Below, piece by piece: positions 29,788 through 38,439 of a stretch of 57,373 bases of DNA. The translations under genes were made by a program, and so were the position numbers. Position 1 is the stretch's first letter, and the number at the start of each line of letters is the position of its first letter. The notes beneath the pieces are model-generated. The model did not search any database. It was not told the origin of the DNA and worked only from the letters and a program-made list of their open reading frames with translations. Source of the DNA: a virus; IMG/VR virus record IMGVR_UViG_3300027708_000084, positions 1-57,373 of that record; one strand, 5' to 3'.

Positions 29788-30530
29788 CAGAAAAAGCTAA
29801 AAAATGGAGTGACGACGCCGTTGACCAAATGTTGAAAATCGTTAATGGTGAAAGTCCCGTATCAGTTGGCAAAGTTGAAACCGTTGCAGAAATCCTTGGT
29901 TTTACAACACGATCAGTTGCCAGCAAATTGCGTCAAATGGACTTTGAAGTTGCTTCTATGGCTAAAGAAAAAACCAGCACATTTACAGCTGAAGAAGGCG
30001 AAGCTCTTGCCAAGTATGTAAAAGCTCACGCAGGCGAACTTACATACAAAGACATTGCCAGTAATTTTGCAAATGGACAATTCTCCGCAAAAGAAATCCA
30101 AGGCAAACTATTGGCTTTGGAATTGACTGGTTCAGTTAAGCCAGCCGAAAAAGTTGAAGCAGCTCGTAGCTATACAGAAGCTGAAGAAACTACATTTATC
30201 AAAATGGCTGAAAGCGGTGCTTACATTGAAGAAATCGCTGCTAAACTTGGTAAGGAAATTGCCAGTGTTCGTGGTAAAGCACTCAGTTTGACACGCAAAG
30301 GTCAAATCAGCAAGATTCCCGCACAACGTGAATCACACGCTAAAGAGTCAGTTGATCCAGTAGCCGCACTAGGCTCTGCAATTACAACTATGACTGTTGC
30401 TGAGATCGCTAAAGCTGTTGATAAAACAGAACGTGGTCTTCGTACTTTGCTTACCCGTCGTGGTATCAAAGTTGTAGACTATGATGGCGCTGCCAAAAAA
30501 GCTAAAGCAGAAGCTAAAGCCGCTGCTTAA
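29784..30530 (+). CDS. multi-repeat helix-turn-helix protein, 248 aa (paralog D)
   Basis: Three or more copies of the family HTH unit: KWSDDAVDQMLKI...VAEILGFTTRSVASKLRQM (5-50), FTAEEGEALAKYVKAH...DIASNFANGQFSAKEIQGKLLAL (60-112) and YTEAEETTFIKMAESGAYIEEIAAKLGKEIASVRGKALSLTRKG (130-172). A further HTH-like unit (MTVAEIAKAVDKTERGLRTLLTRRGI, about 205-230) precedes an Ala/Lys-rich tail. Multiple repeats suggest DNA compaction or binding over long stretches (inference). Confidence 0.75.
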   Translation: MTEKAKKWSDDAVDQMLKIVNGESPVSVGKVETVAEILGFTTRSVASKLRQMDFEVASMAKEKTSTFTAEEGEALAKYVKAHAGELTYKDIASNFANGQFSAKEIQGKLLALELTGSVKPAEKVEAARSYTEAEETTFIKMAESGAYIEEIAAKLGKEIASVRGKALSLTRKGQISKIPAQRESHAKESVDPVAALGSAITTMTVAEIAKAVDKTERGLRTLLTRRGIKVVDYDGAAKKAKAEAKAAA

Positions 30531-30547
30531 TATAGTTTAAACCATGT

Positions 30548-30581
30548 AGCCCAAGAGTCTATAATAACTCTTGGGCTTTTT
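30548..30581 (+). terminator. terminator
   Basis: AGCCCAAGAGT pairs ACTCTTGGGCT with following TTTT; ends the ligase/HTH transcript. Confidence 0.88.
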
Positions 30582-30598
30582 ACTTTGGAGATCAGTAA

Positions 30599-30898
30599 GT
30601 GAAAGTAAAAATTACATACCACGATAACGAGTCGTTTACTGTTGAAGAAGTAGTAAAACAAGCAGTCCATAATTATGGTAAAATGGCGCAAGTAGAAGTA
30701 ATGCCTGAGTCAACAATGGCATACGATTACTTGTACTTTGGATTGCAACAGTTAATTACTCATGAGCAGTTGAGTATGCTTTTTGATAAAGATCCTACAT
30801 ATCAAAAAGAATTAAAAAAATTAAGAGAGCAAGTTCTTTATAAAGTAACTGAAATTATAGATCAAGTCATTATTGATAATGAAGCTAAGGTAAGTTAA
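30599..30898 (+). CDS. hypothetical protein, 99 aa
   Basis: Starts with GTG (30599) after TTGGAG. Mixed fold with a helical C-terminus (YQKELKKLREQVLYKVTEIIDQVI). Immediately precedes the helicase gene. Unrecognised; a helicase-loader role is only suggested by position. Confidence 0.6.
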   Translation: MKVKITYHDNESFTVEEVVKQAVHNYGKMAQVEVMPESTMAYDYLYFGLQQLITHEQLSMLFDKDPTYQKELKKLREQVLYKVTEIIDQVIIDNEAKVS

Positions 30899-30899
30899 T

Positions 30900-32291
30900 A
30901 TGGATGTTTCAGCCGTTGTTCTAAATAAGCTACTTAGCGAGCAAAGCCTAGATATATGGGCAAAGCTAAAGCTTGTGTTTTTAGACCCGGCCTACTCAAG
31001 CATATATTCGATTGTTAATAAGCATTACGAGAAGTACAATAAACTTCCTAGCTTTGATGATCTTGAGCTTACCCTTAGAGAAGGTCCGTCAGCAAAAACA
31101 CTGGCAACTTTAAAGTTAACAGAAGTTCCAGAAGTATCAGCAGAAATAGCGTTAGACGCTCTCATAGACCACTATACTCAAAACGAAACAATAAAATTAT
31201 TAGATAAATTTGTAGATAAGTTACCACTCTACGACTCTAATGAAATCAAAGAAAATTTATCTTCAATTGCACTAACTATTGAAGAAAAAACGCATACTAG
31301 TGAAAAAGTATTCACTATGTCAGATATGCTATTATTTCAACACCCCGAGGACCTTGCCAAAGAACGTGTGTTTTTGGGTCTTAACAATACTTTTGATGCA
31401 GTATTGGGTGGTGTTGCACGTCAAGAATTAATACTAATAGGCGGTAAGCGTGGTTCTGGTAAATCTATTACCAGTTCAAATATTTTTGTTAATCAATATG
31501 AGATGGGCAACAGTTGCCTGTACTTTAGTATTGAAATGACTGCGCAAGAAACAAACCAAAGAAACTTGGCTATCTTGGCCAACGTTGACTTACAAAATTT
31601 AAAACAAAATAAACTAACAGATGACGAAGTACTACGAATAGTAAAAGCCAGAGCAGGAATGTTTGAAAGCGCAGATGAATTAGTTTCCGATTATCTGCGC
31701 CATCGAGACAGATTTAAGTTTGAAGAAACATTAGTTAGAAACTTTGCTCTTAAACCAGAAAATCAGATGGTTATTGTTGATGACAGAGACTTAACTCTTG
31801 GAAATATTGACTTACACATAGGCAAAATGAAAGCTAGATTTGGAGATAAACTAGCGGTTGTAGTAGTAGATTATATAAATCAAATTAAAATTGAAGGTAG
31901 TTCACAGTATGATTGGCAACCACAAATTGAAGTGTCCAAAAAGCTTAAAAATCTTGCACGCAAATACGAAGTGGTCGTGGTCTCACCATATCAAATTGAT
32001 GCTAGCGGTGAAGCTCGCTTTGCAAAAGGACTACTTGATGCCGCAGACATTGCACTTGTTATGGAAGCCCATGATAAAGATCAACAAGCAATATCCTTTG
32101 AAACCACTAAAATTCGTGGTGGCAAAGAAATGGCCTTTACCTGTCCCATTAATTGGGATACCTTACGCATCTCGCCACAGTCTCTTGACAAACCTGCAAG
32201 TAAAGAAATTATTAAAAAAGCTGGATCGTCTAAAAAGTCAACAGACTCCGTAAAAGATGAACAATCCAGTGACTTACCTTGGAACGCATAA
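30900..32291 (+). CDS. dnaB: DnaB-like replicative helicase, 463 aa
   Basis: The RecA core has Walker A GGKRGSGKS (about 181-189), Walker B VVVVDYINQIK, and further DnaB motifs (VVVSPYQID, IALVMEAHDKD, KIRGGKE). The N-terminal 150 residues are the domain that contacts primase. The C-terminus SSDLPWNA resembles the tail of the 335-aa protein at 2501. Overlaps the primase by one base (TAATG). Confidence 0.88.
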   Translation: MDVSAVVLNKLLSEQSLDIWAKLKLVFLDPAYSSIYSIVNKHYEKYNKLPSFDDLELTLREGPSAKTLATLKLTEVPEVSAEIALDALIDHYTQNETIKLLDKFVDKLPLYDSNEIKENLSSIALTIEEKTHTSEKVFTMSDMLLFQHPEDLAKERVFLGLNNTFDAVLGGVARQELILIGGKRGSGKSITSSNIFVNQYEMGNSCLYFSIEMTAQETNQRNLAILANVDLQNLKQNKLTDDEVLRIVKARAGMFESADELVSDYLRHRDRFKFEETLVRNFALKPENQMVIVDDRDLTLGNIDLHIGKMKARFGDKLAVVVVDYINQIKIEGSSQYDWQPQIEVSKKLKNLARKYEVVVVSPYQIDASGEARFAKGLLDAADIALVMEAHDKDQQAISFETTKIRGGKEMAFTCPINWDTLRISPQSLDKPASKEIIKKAGSSKKSTDSVKDEQSSDLPWNA

Positions 32292-33145
32292 TGAGTGATC
32301 CAGTACTAGAACTAATACAAAAGAATAACTTAGCTTTTACAGTGAGTGGCCGAGACTACCTAATTGGTTGTTTAAATCCAGAACATCCAGATAGTAATCC
32401 TAGTTTTCGTGTAGATAGGATTAGTGGTGTAGCACACTGTTTTGCTTGTGGATTTAAAACTAACATATTTAAATATTATGGAGTTTTTACTAATCCTGTA
32501 CCAATCAAGATAGCAAAACTAAAAGAAAAACTACAGGAAATAAAAGCGTATTCAGGCAACTTAGAAATACCTTCAGGCGCTACTCCCTATACTAAACCTT
32601 TTAGAGGAATATCTGTAAAAACACTACAACACTTTAATGCTTTCTACACACATCAAGTTGAAAAACTAGTAGACAGAATTATATTTCCAATTACAGATGT
32701 AACTGGTAGAACCGTAGTTTATGTTGGTAGACATACCTTAAGTAATGGTAATCCAAGGTATCTTAATTACCCTAGTGGTGTTCAGATTCCGCTATTTCCT
32801 GCACAATTACCCTCAGCTGGAAAAAGTTTAGTAATTGTAGAAGGCATATTTGATATGCTTAACTTGTACGATAAAGGTTTAACAAATGTAACTTGTGCCT
32901 TTGGTACTAACACACTACAAAATAACACAGTACAAAAACTACTGCCGTTTAAGGCTCAGGGCGTAACACACATCTATCTTATGTTTGATGGTGATGAAGC
33001 TGGAGAAAAAGCAATGTTTACTCTAAAACCCATAATAGAAGAATGTGGTTTTATAGTTGAAAATATTGTACTACCTGATGGCAGTGACCCTGGTGAACTA
33101 TCTGAAGAAGATGTAAAATCCACCATAGAATATATTAAAAAATAA
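32291..33145 (+). CDS. dnaG: DnaG-type primase, 284 aa
   Basis: N-terminal zinc-binding domain (YLIGCLNPEHPDSNPSFRVD...HCFACGFKTN, CHC2 type, about 20-55), then a TOPRIM domain with LVIVEGIFDMLNL, TCAFGTNTL and YLMFDGDEAGEKAM (about 180-245). Short compared with bacterial DnaG (about 580 aa) because the helicase-binding C-terminal domain is missing, as in many phages. Start at ATG 32291 overlapping the helicase stop. Confidence 0.87.
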   Translation: MSDPVLELIQKNNLAFTVSGRDYLIGCLNPEHPDSNPSFRVDRISGVAHCFACGFKTNIFKYYGVFTNPVPIKIAKLKEKLQEIKAYSGNLEIPSGATPYTKPFRGISVKTLQHFNAFYTHQVEKLVDRIIFPITDVTGRTVVYVGRHTLSNGNPRYLNYPSGVQIPLFPAQLPSAGKSLVIVEGIFDMLNLYDKGLTNVTCAFGTNTLQNNTVQKLLPFKAQGVTHIYLMFDGDEAGEKAMFTLKPIIEECGFIVENIVLPDGSDPGELSEEDVKSTIEYIKK

Positions 33146-33147
33146 AC

Positions 33148-33176
33148 TTGAATTGTTAGCCCAAATACGCTATAAT
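33148..33176 (+). promoter_or_regulatory. promoter for DNA polymerase
   Basis: TTGAAT (33148-33153), 17-bp spacer, TATAAT (33171-33176). Confidence 0.8.
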
Positions 33177-33196
33177 AAAGTATTACAAGGAAAATT

Positions 33197-35479
33197 ATGA
33201 CAAAAATTGCACTCATTGATAAAGCACCCAATAAAACTAGATATTCAGAGTATTTTGAGTTTGAGTTTGACCACTATCATATGTCAAGCAAACCCATAAC
33301 AAAACTGTTGAAAAAAGACGTAGATCTTGAAGTAGACTTAAGCGAGTACAATTTTGTTATCTTGGTAGGGTCAGAAGCTGCCAAAGAGTACGCTAAAATT
33401 ACGTCGGTAACAAACATGGCTGGACAGCTTGTTAATGATAAATTTATTGCTATTTCAAATCCCAGTATGCTGTCGTTTAAACCTGAAGGTAAGCCAGACT
33501 TTCAACGTGCTTGTGATAGAATTCACAAGTACATTAAAGGCGATATTAAACCTACAGTTAGCGGAGATTATTCTGGTATTAATAGTACCAAGGAAGCCAA
33601 AGCTTATTTAGAAGAAATTATTGCTAATGCAAGTGGTTATGTGGCTTGGGACACAGAAACAACAGCACTTTATCCCAGAGATGGTTATGTTTTAGGTGTA
33701 TCTTTAACCTACAAAACTCATCAAGGCAGATATATCTCCACAGATTGCCTTGATGAAGAGTGCATGGAGTTGCTGAACACTATTGCTCGTGATTTTATAA
33801 CTGTGTTTCACAACATGAAATTTGACTACAAGATGATTAAGTATCATCTTGGAATTGAGTTTGATCGTAGCAGAGTTCATGACACTATGTTGTTACACTA
33901 CGTACTTGATGAAAATGATACACACGGCTTAAAGCCACTAGCACTTAAGTACACAGATTATGGTGACTATGACAGTGAACTAGATTCTTTTAAAAAGGAT
34001 TATTGTAACACGCACGGTATGCTACAAGATGACTTTAGCTATGACTTGATTCCTTTTGACATTATTTCACAATACGCTAGTATTGATACTGCTGTTACTT
34101 TTGACTTGTTTAACAAGTTTTGGCCTATTGTACAAAAGAATGACAAATTTAGATCAGTATATGAAAATTTACTAGTTAAAGGCACACTATTCTTAATGGA
34201 CATGGAAGAAGTAGGTATTCCTATTAGCCGTGAACGCATGGAAGCTGCAAACACTTACTTAAATGAAAAGATTCAAGAAGCAAAAGAAACTATTTATACC
34301 TTTGATGAAGTAAAACAGTTTGAGCAAGACCAAGGCAAAATCTTTAACCCTAACTCTGTACTTCAACTAAGAACAATCTTATTTGACTACCTTAAATTAA
34401 AGCATACTGGTAAGAAGACTGCAACTGGTGCAATTTCCACTGATGCAGAAGTGCTTGAAGAACTTAGCGAACAACACCGCTTACCTGCAGCTATTCTAAA
34501 TGTACGTAAACTGGGCAAAATTCAGAATACTTATATACAAAAAATTCTTCCAGAATTGGACAAAGATGATAGAATTCGTACTAACTTTAACCTTATTTTT
34601 ACCACATCTGGCAGGTTGTCTAGTAGCGGTAAGTTTAATGCCCAGCAGATACCGCGAGATGATCCAATTATTAAAGGATGCATCCGAGCTCCACTTGGCT
34701 ATAAAATTGTAAGCCAAGACTTGGCTACAGCAGAAATGTATTACGCTGCTGTGTTAAGTGGCGACACAAACTTGCAGCAAGTTTTTATTAGCAAAGGTGA
34801 TTTTCACTCAACTATTGCTAAAATGGTGTTTGATTTAGTTTGTCAAGTAGAAGATGTTAAAAAACTATTTGGCGATAAGCGTCAAAGTGCTAAAGCAATT
34901 TCTTTTGGAATTTTATATGGTAGTGGACCACAAAAAGTATCAGACACGGTATCAAAAGCAACAGGAGAAACCTATGGCGTTGACAGGGCTAAAGAAGATA
35001 TTAAAAGTTATTTTACAAAATTTAGTGGACTTAAAACTTGGCTTAATTCTCGCAAAGAGTTTATTCAAGAAAACGGCTATACTTATAGTTTTTTTGGTCG
35101 CAAGCGCAGGCTGCCTAATGTGTTTAGCACAGACAAAGGTATTGCCGCCCACGAAGTTAGGTCAGGCATCAATTCGGAGATCCAATCTATTGCTAGTGAT
35201 ATAAACTTATTGGCTGCAATAGACACTGCCAATGAAATATCTGCTAAAGGTTTAGATGCTAAAATATTTATGCTTGTACATGACTCTATTGTTGCACTAG
35301 TAAAAGACGAGTGTGTAGAAGAATACTGTGAAATCTTAAAACGTAACACACAAAAAGATCGTGGTTGCTCTATAAAAGGCTGCCCTATTGGAGTAGATCA
35401 AGATATTGGTCAAGATTACTCCTTTGATAAGTTTGAAGGATACTATGAACTTAGAGAAAATAGTTTGGCCCGTATTTAG
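33197..35479 (+). CDS. polA: family A DNA polymerase with 3'-5' exonuclease, 760 aa
   Basis: Exonuclease motifs: WDTETTAL (D152, E154), FHNMKFDYKMIK (exo II), SQYASIDTAVTF (exo III). Polymerase motif A is SQDLATAEMYYAAV (D508, E513), motif B KRQSAKAISFGILYGSG, motif C MLVHDSIVALV (H695 D696 S697). The second acid of the usual HDE is Ser, a variation seen in some phage enzymes. No 5'-3' exo domain (a separate FEN gene is at 41966). T5- and T7-like in size. RBS AAGGAAAA. Confidence 0.92.
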   Translation: MTKIALIDKAPNKTRYSEYFEFEFDHYHMSSKPITKLLKKDVDLEVDLSEYNFVILVGSEAAKEYAKITSVTNMAGQLVNDKFIAISNPSMLSFKPEGKPDFQRACDRIHKYIKGDIKPTVSGDYSGINSTKEAKAYLEEIIANASGYVAWDTETTALYPRDGYVLGVSLTYKTHQGRYISTDCLDEECMELLNTIARDFITVFHNMKFDYKMIKYHLGIEFDRSRVHDTMLLHYVLDENDTHGLKPLALKYTDYGDYDSELDSFKKDYCNTHGMLQDDFSYDLIPFDIISQYASIDTAVTFDLFNKFWPIVQKNDKFRSVYENLLVKGTLFLMDMEEVGIPISRERMEAANTYLNEKIQEAKETIYTFDEVKQFEQDQGKIFNPNSVLQLRTILFDYLKLKHTGKKTATGAISTDAEVLEELSEQHRLPAAILNVRKLGKIQNTYIQKILPELDKDDRIRTNFNLIFTTSGRLSSSGKFNAQQIPRDDPIIKGCIRAPLGYKIVSQDLATAEMYYAAVLSGDTNLQQVFISKGDFHSTIAKMVFDLVCQVEDVKKLFGDKRQSAKAISFGILYGSGPQKVSDTVSKATGETYGVDRAKEDIKSYFTKFSGLKTWLNSRKEFIQENGYTYSFFGRKRRLPNVFSTDKGIAAHEVRSGINSEIQSIASDINLLAAIDTANEISAKGLDAKIFMLVHDSIVALVKDECVEEYCEILKRNTQKDRGCSIKGCPIGVDQDIGQDYSFDKFEGYYELRENSLARI

Positions 35480-35978
35480 ACTAGGTGAAAAAACTCCGCA
35501 AACAGAAGACGGTGTAACGTACTATGCTACTGAGTATGAAGATTTAGATACCAATGAGCATAGTGCAGTTATGCGGATAGTTGATGATAAAAGCATAAAT
35601 AAAGAAACCCTAAGTCGCAGAAGGCTACAATTATTGGTTGAAGGCGTAAAGCTTTTTCCTATTAATAAAGCAGTGTATTTTCTAGGTGATTTGCTAAAAT
35701 TAGCTAAAAATACTACTTGGTTTATTGACAGCCATGGAACGGTATTTCAGTATAAAAAGACTCGGCGAGTTAAATTGTTAGTGCAAGAAATAACTAAAGT
35801 TTTACCAACTAACGGCTTAGGTGCAGTTATAGAACTTAAAAATATACCACAAAGATTTAAAACTGCTTTTAAACCAAATGATGATGATACTTACGCTGCT
35901 GTACTATATTCAAACCATTGTTATATATTATATGGTTTGTACAAAGACAAACCAAAAGAAAGTTGGAGATTAATTTAA
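35445..35978 (+). CDS. hypothetical protein, 177 aa
   Basis: Starts at ATG 35445 inside the polymerase gene end and overlaps the helicase start (TAATG). Contains RRRLQLLVEGVKLF and VYFLGDLLKLAKNTTWFIDSHGTVFQY. Not recognised. Position between polymerase and helicase suggests a replication accessory (inference). Confidence 0.65.
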   Translation: MNLEKIVWPVFRLGEKTPQTEDGVTYYATEYEDLDTNEHSAVMRIVDDKSINKETLSRRRLQLLVEGVKLFPINKAVYFLGDLLKLAKNTTWFIDSHGTVFQYKKTRRVKLLVQEITKVLPTNGLGAVIELKNIPQRFKTAFKPNDDDTYAAVLYSNHCYILYGLYKDKPKESWRLI

Positions 35979-37288
35979 TGGCTAAGGCTATAATATCTAA
36001 TCGTATATACATGGATAATCCAGGTGTAGAAGAAACCAAAGCCATACTTAAAGCATTAACTTATAAAATTAACAAAGATACTGGGTCTAAGAAATTTTCC
36101 ACAGTAGAAACAATTAAAAATTATAGGTTACTACCACGCGGTATTTTATCTATTCCACAGGGCAGACATGATTTAATTCCCACAGAGTATGAAATTACAG
36201 ATAAAAGAATTTTTGTACCAGCTCCTTTTCCAAACCCAAAATTCCCGCTTAGACCAGAACAGCAAATTGTTTTTGACGAAATTTCAGACACAGTTTTTAT
36301 CAATGCTCTTGTTGGATGGGGAAAGACTTTTACAGCCCTACACCTTGCACACAAGTTTGGGCAAAAAACCTTGGTTATTACCCACACCGCAGCCCTCAGA
36401 GATCAGTGGGCAGAAGAAGTTGAAGTTTTATTTGGACATAAACCTGGAATCATTGGCGGTGGACAAGTTGACCACGAAGACCACTTTATAACAGTTGCCA
36501 ATATTCAAACACTAGTCAAATACACTAGTCAACTTGCCAAAGAGTTTGGTACTATTATCTTGGATGAAGCCCACCACTGTCCTGCCACTACATTTGCATC
36601 AACTATTGACTGTTTTCATGCCAGATATAGAATTGCGCTAAGTGGCACAATGATTCGCAAAGATCAAAAACACATTGTATTTCGCGACTATTTTGGAGAT
36701 CATGTAGTTAAACCACCTCAATCTAATACTCTTACTCCTCAGGTTAAGATTATAAAACCAGGAATTATATTAAAACCCAACGCTACTTGGGTAGAAAAAA
36801 TCAATTATCTTACGCAAGACGACGACTATCGCCGCTTTATTGCAAGTATTGCATTAACTCAAATGGCTGCAGGACACAGAGTATTAGTAATTGCAGATCG
36901 TGTAGAATTCTTAGAAAAGGTTTCAGAATATGTTGGTGACGAAAGTGTGTTGGTTGTTGGTGGGTCAGAAAGTCAAGAACGACAGCTTGCCAAACGACAG
37001 CTTGCCAAAGAACAATTACTTAGTGGAGAAAAGAAGTGTGTTTGCGGCTCAAGACAAATATTCTCAGAAGGCATATCTATTAACTCGTTGTCCTGCGTTA
37101 TTTTAGCAGTTCCTATGAGCAATGATAGTCTACTAGAACAAATTGTAGGGCGAATACAGCGTATTCATGAAGAAAAACTTACACCTTTAGTAATAGACAT
37201 AAATTTTTCTGGATATGCTGACAAGAAGCAAAATAATGATAGGTTAGGTCTTTATATGCGTAAAGGTTGGGAAATCATTACAGTTTGA
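35978..37288 (+). CDS. SF2 (UvsW/RAD3-like) DNA helicase, 436 aa
   Basis: Walker A ALVGWGKTFTALHLA (about 108-122), motif II IILDEAHHCPATTF (about 192-205), TAT-type SGTMIRKDQ, and motif VI QIVGRIQRIHEE (about 385-396), with VCGSRQIFSEGISI before it. Phage relatives remodel forks and Holliday junctions (T4 UvsW, T5 D10). A short in-frame tandem duplication gives QLAKRQLAKEQ at about 334-344. Length is about 70 aa shorter than T4 UvsW. Confidence 0.85.
   Translation: MAKAIISNRIYMDNPGVEETKAILKALTYKINKDTGSKKFSTVETIKNYRLLPRGILSIPQGRHDLIPTEYEITDKRIFVPAPFPNPKFPLRPEQQIVFDEISDTVFINALVGWGKTFTALHLAHKFGQKTLVITHTAALRDQWAEEVEVLFGHKPGIIGGGQVDHEDHFITVANIQTLVKYTSQLAKEFGTIILDEAHHCPATTFASTIDCFHARYRIALSGTMIRKDQKHIVFRDYFGDHVVKPPQSNTLTPQVKIIKPGIILKPNATWVEKINYLTQDDDYRRFIASIALTQMAAGHRVLVIADRVEFLEKVSEYVGDESVLVVGGSESQERQLAKRQLAKEQLLSGEKKCVCGSRQIFSEGISINSLSCVILAVPMSNDSLLEQIVGRIQRIHEEKLTPLVIDINFSGYADKKQNNDRLGLYMRKGWEIITV
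36978..37013 (+). repeat. short tandem duplication in the helicase gene
   Basis: CGACAGCTTGCCAAA occurs twice in tandem, giving two QLAK units. In frame, so it does not break the gene. Confidence 0.75.
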
Positions 37289-37300
37289 TGAAAAATTCAC

Positions 37301-37329
37301 TTGTCTAGAAATCCTTAAAGTGGTATAAT
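37301..37329 (+). promoter_or_regulatory. promoter
   Basis: TTGTCT (37301-37306), 17-bp spacer, TATAAT (37324-37329), upstream of the 133-aa gene and SSB. Confidence 0.78.
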
Positions 37330-37351
37330 ATTATCTAGAGAATAGCACACA

Positions 37352-37753
37352 ATGACTACTCTATTTTTCAACATATTAGTCCTGGAACAAGAAACTAATT
37401 GTAACCCAGACTATATGATGCGAGCTCTTTATTTTTATTGGCAAAATAAAACATTACCTAAAACAAAATATAGTGTTTATAAACCCATTACAAAATCATT
37501 AGCTGGCAGTAGTTTTCTACTAAATCCAAAAGACTTTTTTAAAGATAAAACTACAGATATTCGGTATTTAGCTCAATATCTAAGATTATGTGGTCGCAGA
37601 GACTATCAATTATATAAACTACAACACATTAAATACTTAGATCTGAGCTACTTTACTGATTTAAACTTAAATGCATTGGATACTAATCCATTGCTAGAAA
37701 TAACAAACGAACAAATAAAATTCAAATACGAGGAATTAACAAATGGCAATTAG
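37352..37753 (+). CDS. hypothetical protein, 133 aa
   Basis: Lys/Tyr/Leu-rich, no signal peptide, no recognised motif; overlaps the SSB gene by 11 nt and shares its promoter. In T4, regulators of gp32 and helicase loaders sit near the SSB gene, but there is no motif proof here. Confidence 0.6.
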   Translation: MTTLFFNILVLEQETNCNPDYMMRALYFYWQNKTLPKTKYSVYKPITKSLAGSSFLLNPKDFFKDKTTDIRYLAQYLRLCGRRDYQLYKLQHIKYLDLSYFTDLNLNALDTNPLLEITNEQIKFKYEELTNGN

Positions 37754-38384
37754 CTTTAAAAATACTAAAGGCAAAGCACAATCAAATAAGGTTGAAGCCT
37801 TTGAGTACAAAGACGGAGAAAATTCAGTACGATTAATTGGTGGTATTCTTCCACGATATATTTACTGGTTAAAAGGCACTAACAACAAAGATATTCCTAT
37901 TGAGTGCTTGGCATTTAGCCGTGAAAAAGAAAAGTTTGATAATCTTGAAAAAGATCATGTTCAAGAGTTCTATCCCGAAGCTAAATGTGCTTGGAGTTAT
38001 TCAATTAATTGCATTGACCCAAAAGATGGTAAAGTCAAAGCTCTTAACTTAAAGAAAAAATTATTTGAGCAAATTATGGCAGCCGCAGAAGACTTGGGTG
38101 ATCCTACCGATTTTGATACAGGTTGGGATGTAGTGTTTAAACGCACTAAAACAGGTCCACTAGCGTTTAACGTTGAATATCAACTACAAGTTTTGCGCTG
38201 CAAACCACGTAAACTTTCAGAAGCAGAACGTGAATTAGCTAATGCTGAAAAAACAATTGATGAAAAATATCCACGTCCTACAGAAGCTGAAGTGCTAGCA
38301 TTACTGCAAAAAATTAGTTCTGGTACTGACGATGAAGGTCAATCAGAGTCTGAAAAAGAAGCAGTAAAAGACTTAGTAGAATAA
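37743..38384 (+). CDS. gp32-like single-stranded DNA-binding protein, 213 aa
   Basis: Hallmarks of large-phage gp32-type SSBs: ENSVRLIGGILPRYIYWLKG, IPIECLAFSREKEKF, KCAWSYSINCIDPKDGKVKALNLKKKLFEQI, DLGDPTDFDTGWDVVFKRTKTGPLAFNVEY. OB-fold core, about 20-150. C-terminal 50 residues are acidic (ISSGTDDEGQSESEKEAV). Classic zinc residues of T4 gp32 are not obvious. Terminator follows. Confidence 0.8.
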   Translation: MAISFKNTKGKAQSNKVEAFEYKDGENSVRLIGGILPRYIYWLKGTNNKDIPIECLAFSREKEKFDNLEKDHVQEFYPEAKCAWSYSINCIDPKDGKVKALNLKKKLFEQIMAAAEDLGDPTDFDTGWDVVFKRTKTGPLAFNVEYQLQVLRCKPRKLSEAERELANAEKTIDEKYPRPTEAEVLALLQKISSGTDDEGQSESEKEAVKDLVE

Positions 38385-38393
38385 ATAACACAG

Positions 38394-38426
38394 GCCTGGT
38401 AAACTTATAGCTTACCAGGCTTTTTT
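38394..38426 (+). terminator. terminator after SSB
   Basis: GCCTGGTA (38394-38401) pairs TACCAGGC (38413-38420), followed by six T. Confidence 0.88.
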
Positions 38427-38439
38427 GTCTAAAAAAATA

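Noticed and set aside
29744-29926. Minus-strand 60-aa ORF over the ligase C-terminus and HTH gene
   Set aside because: It is a shadow of two clearly supported genes on the plus strand, without RBS or promoter.
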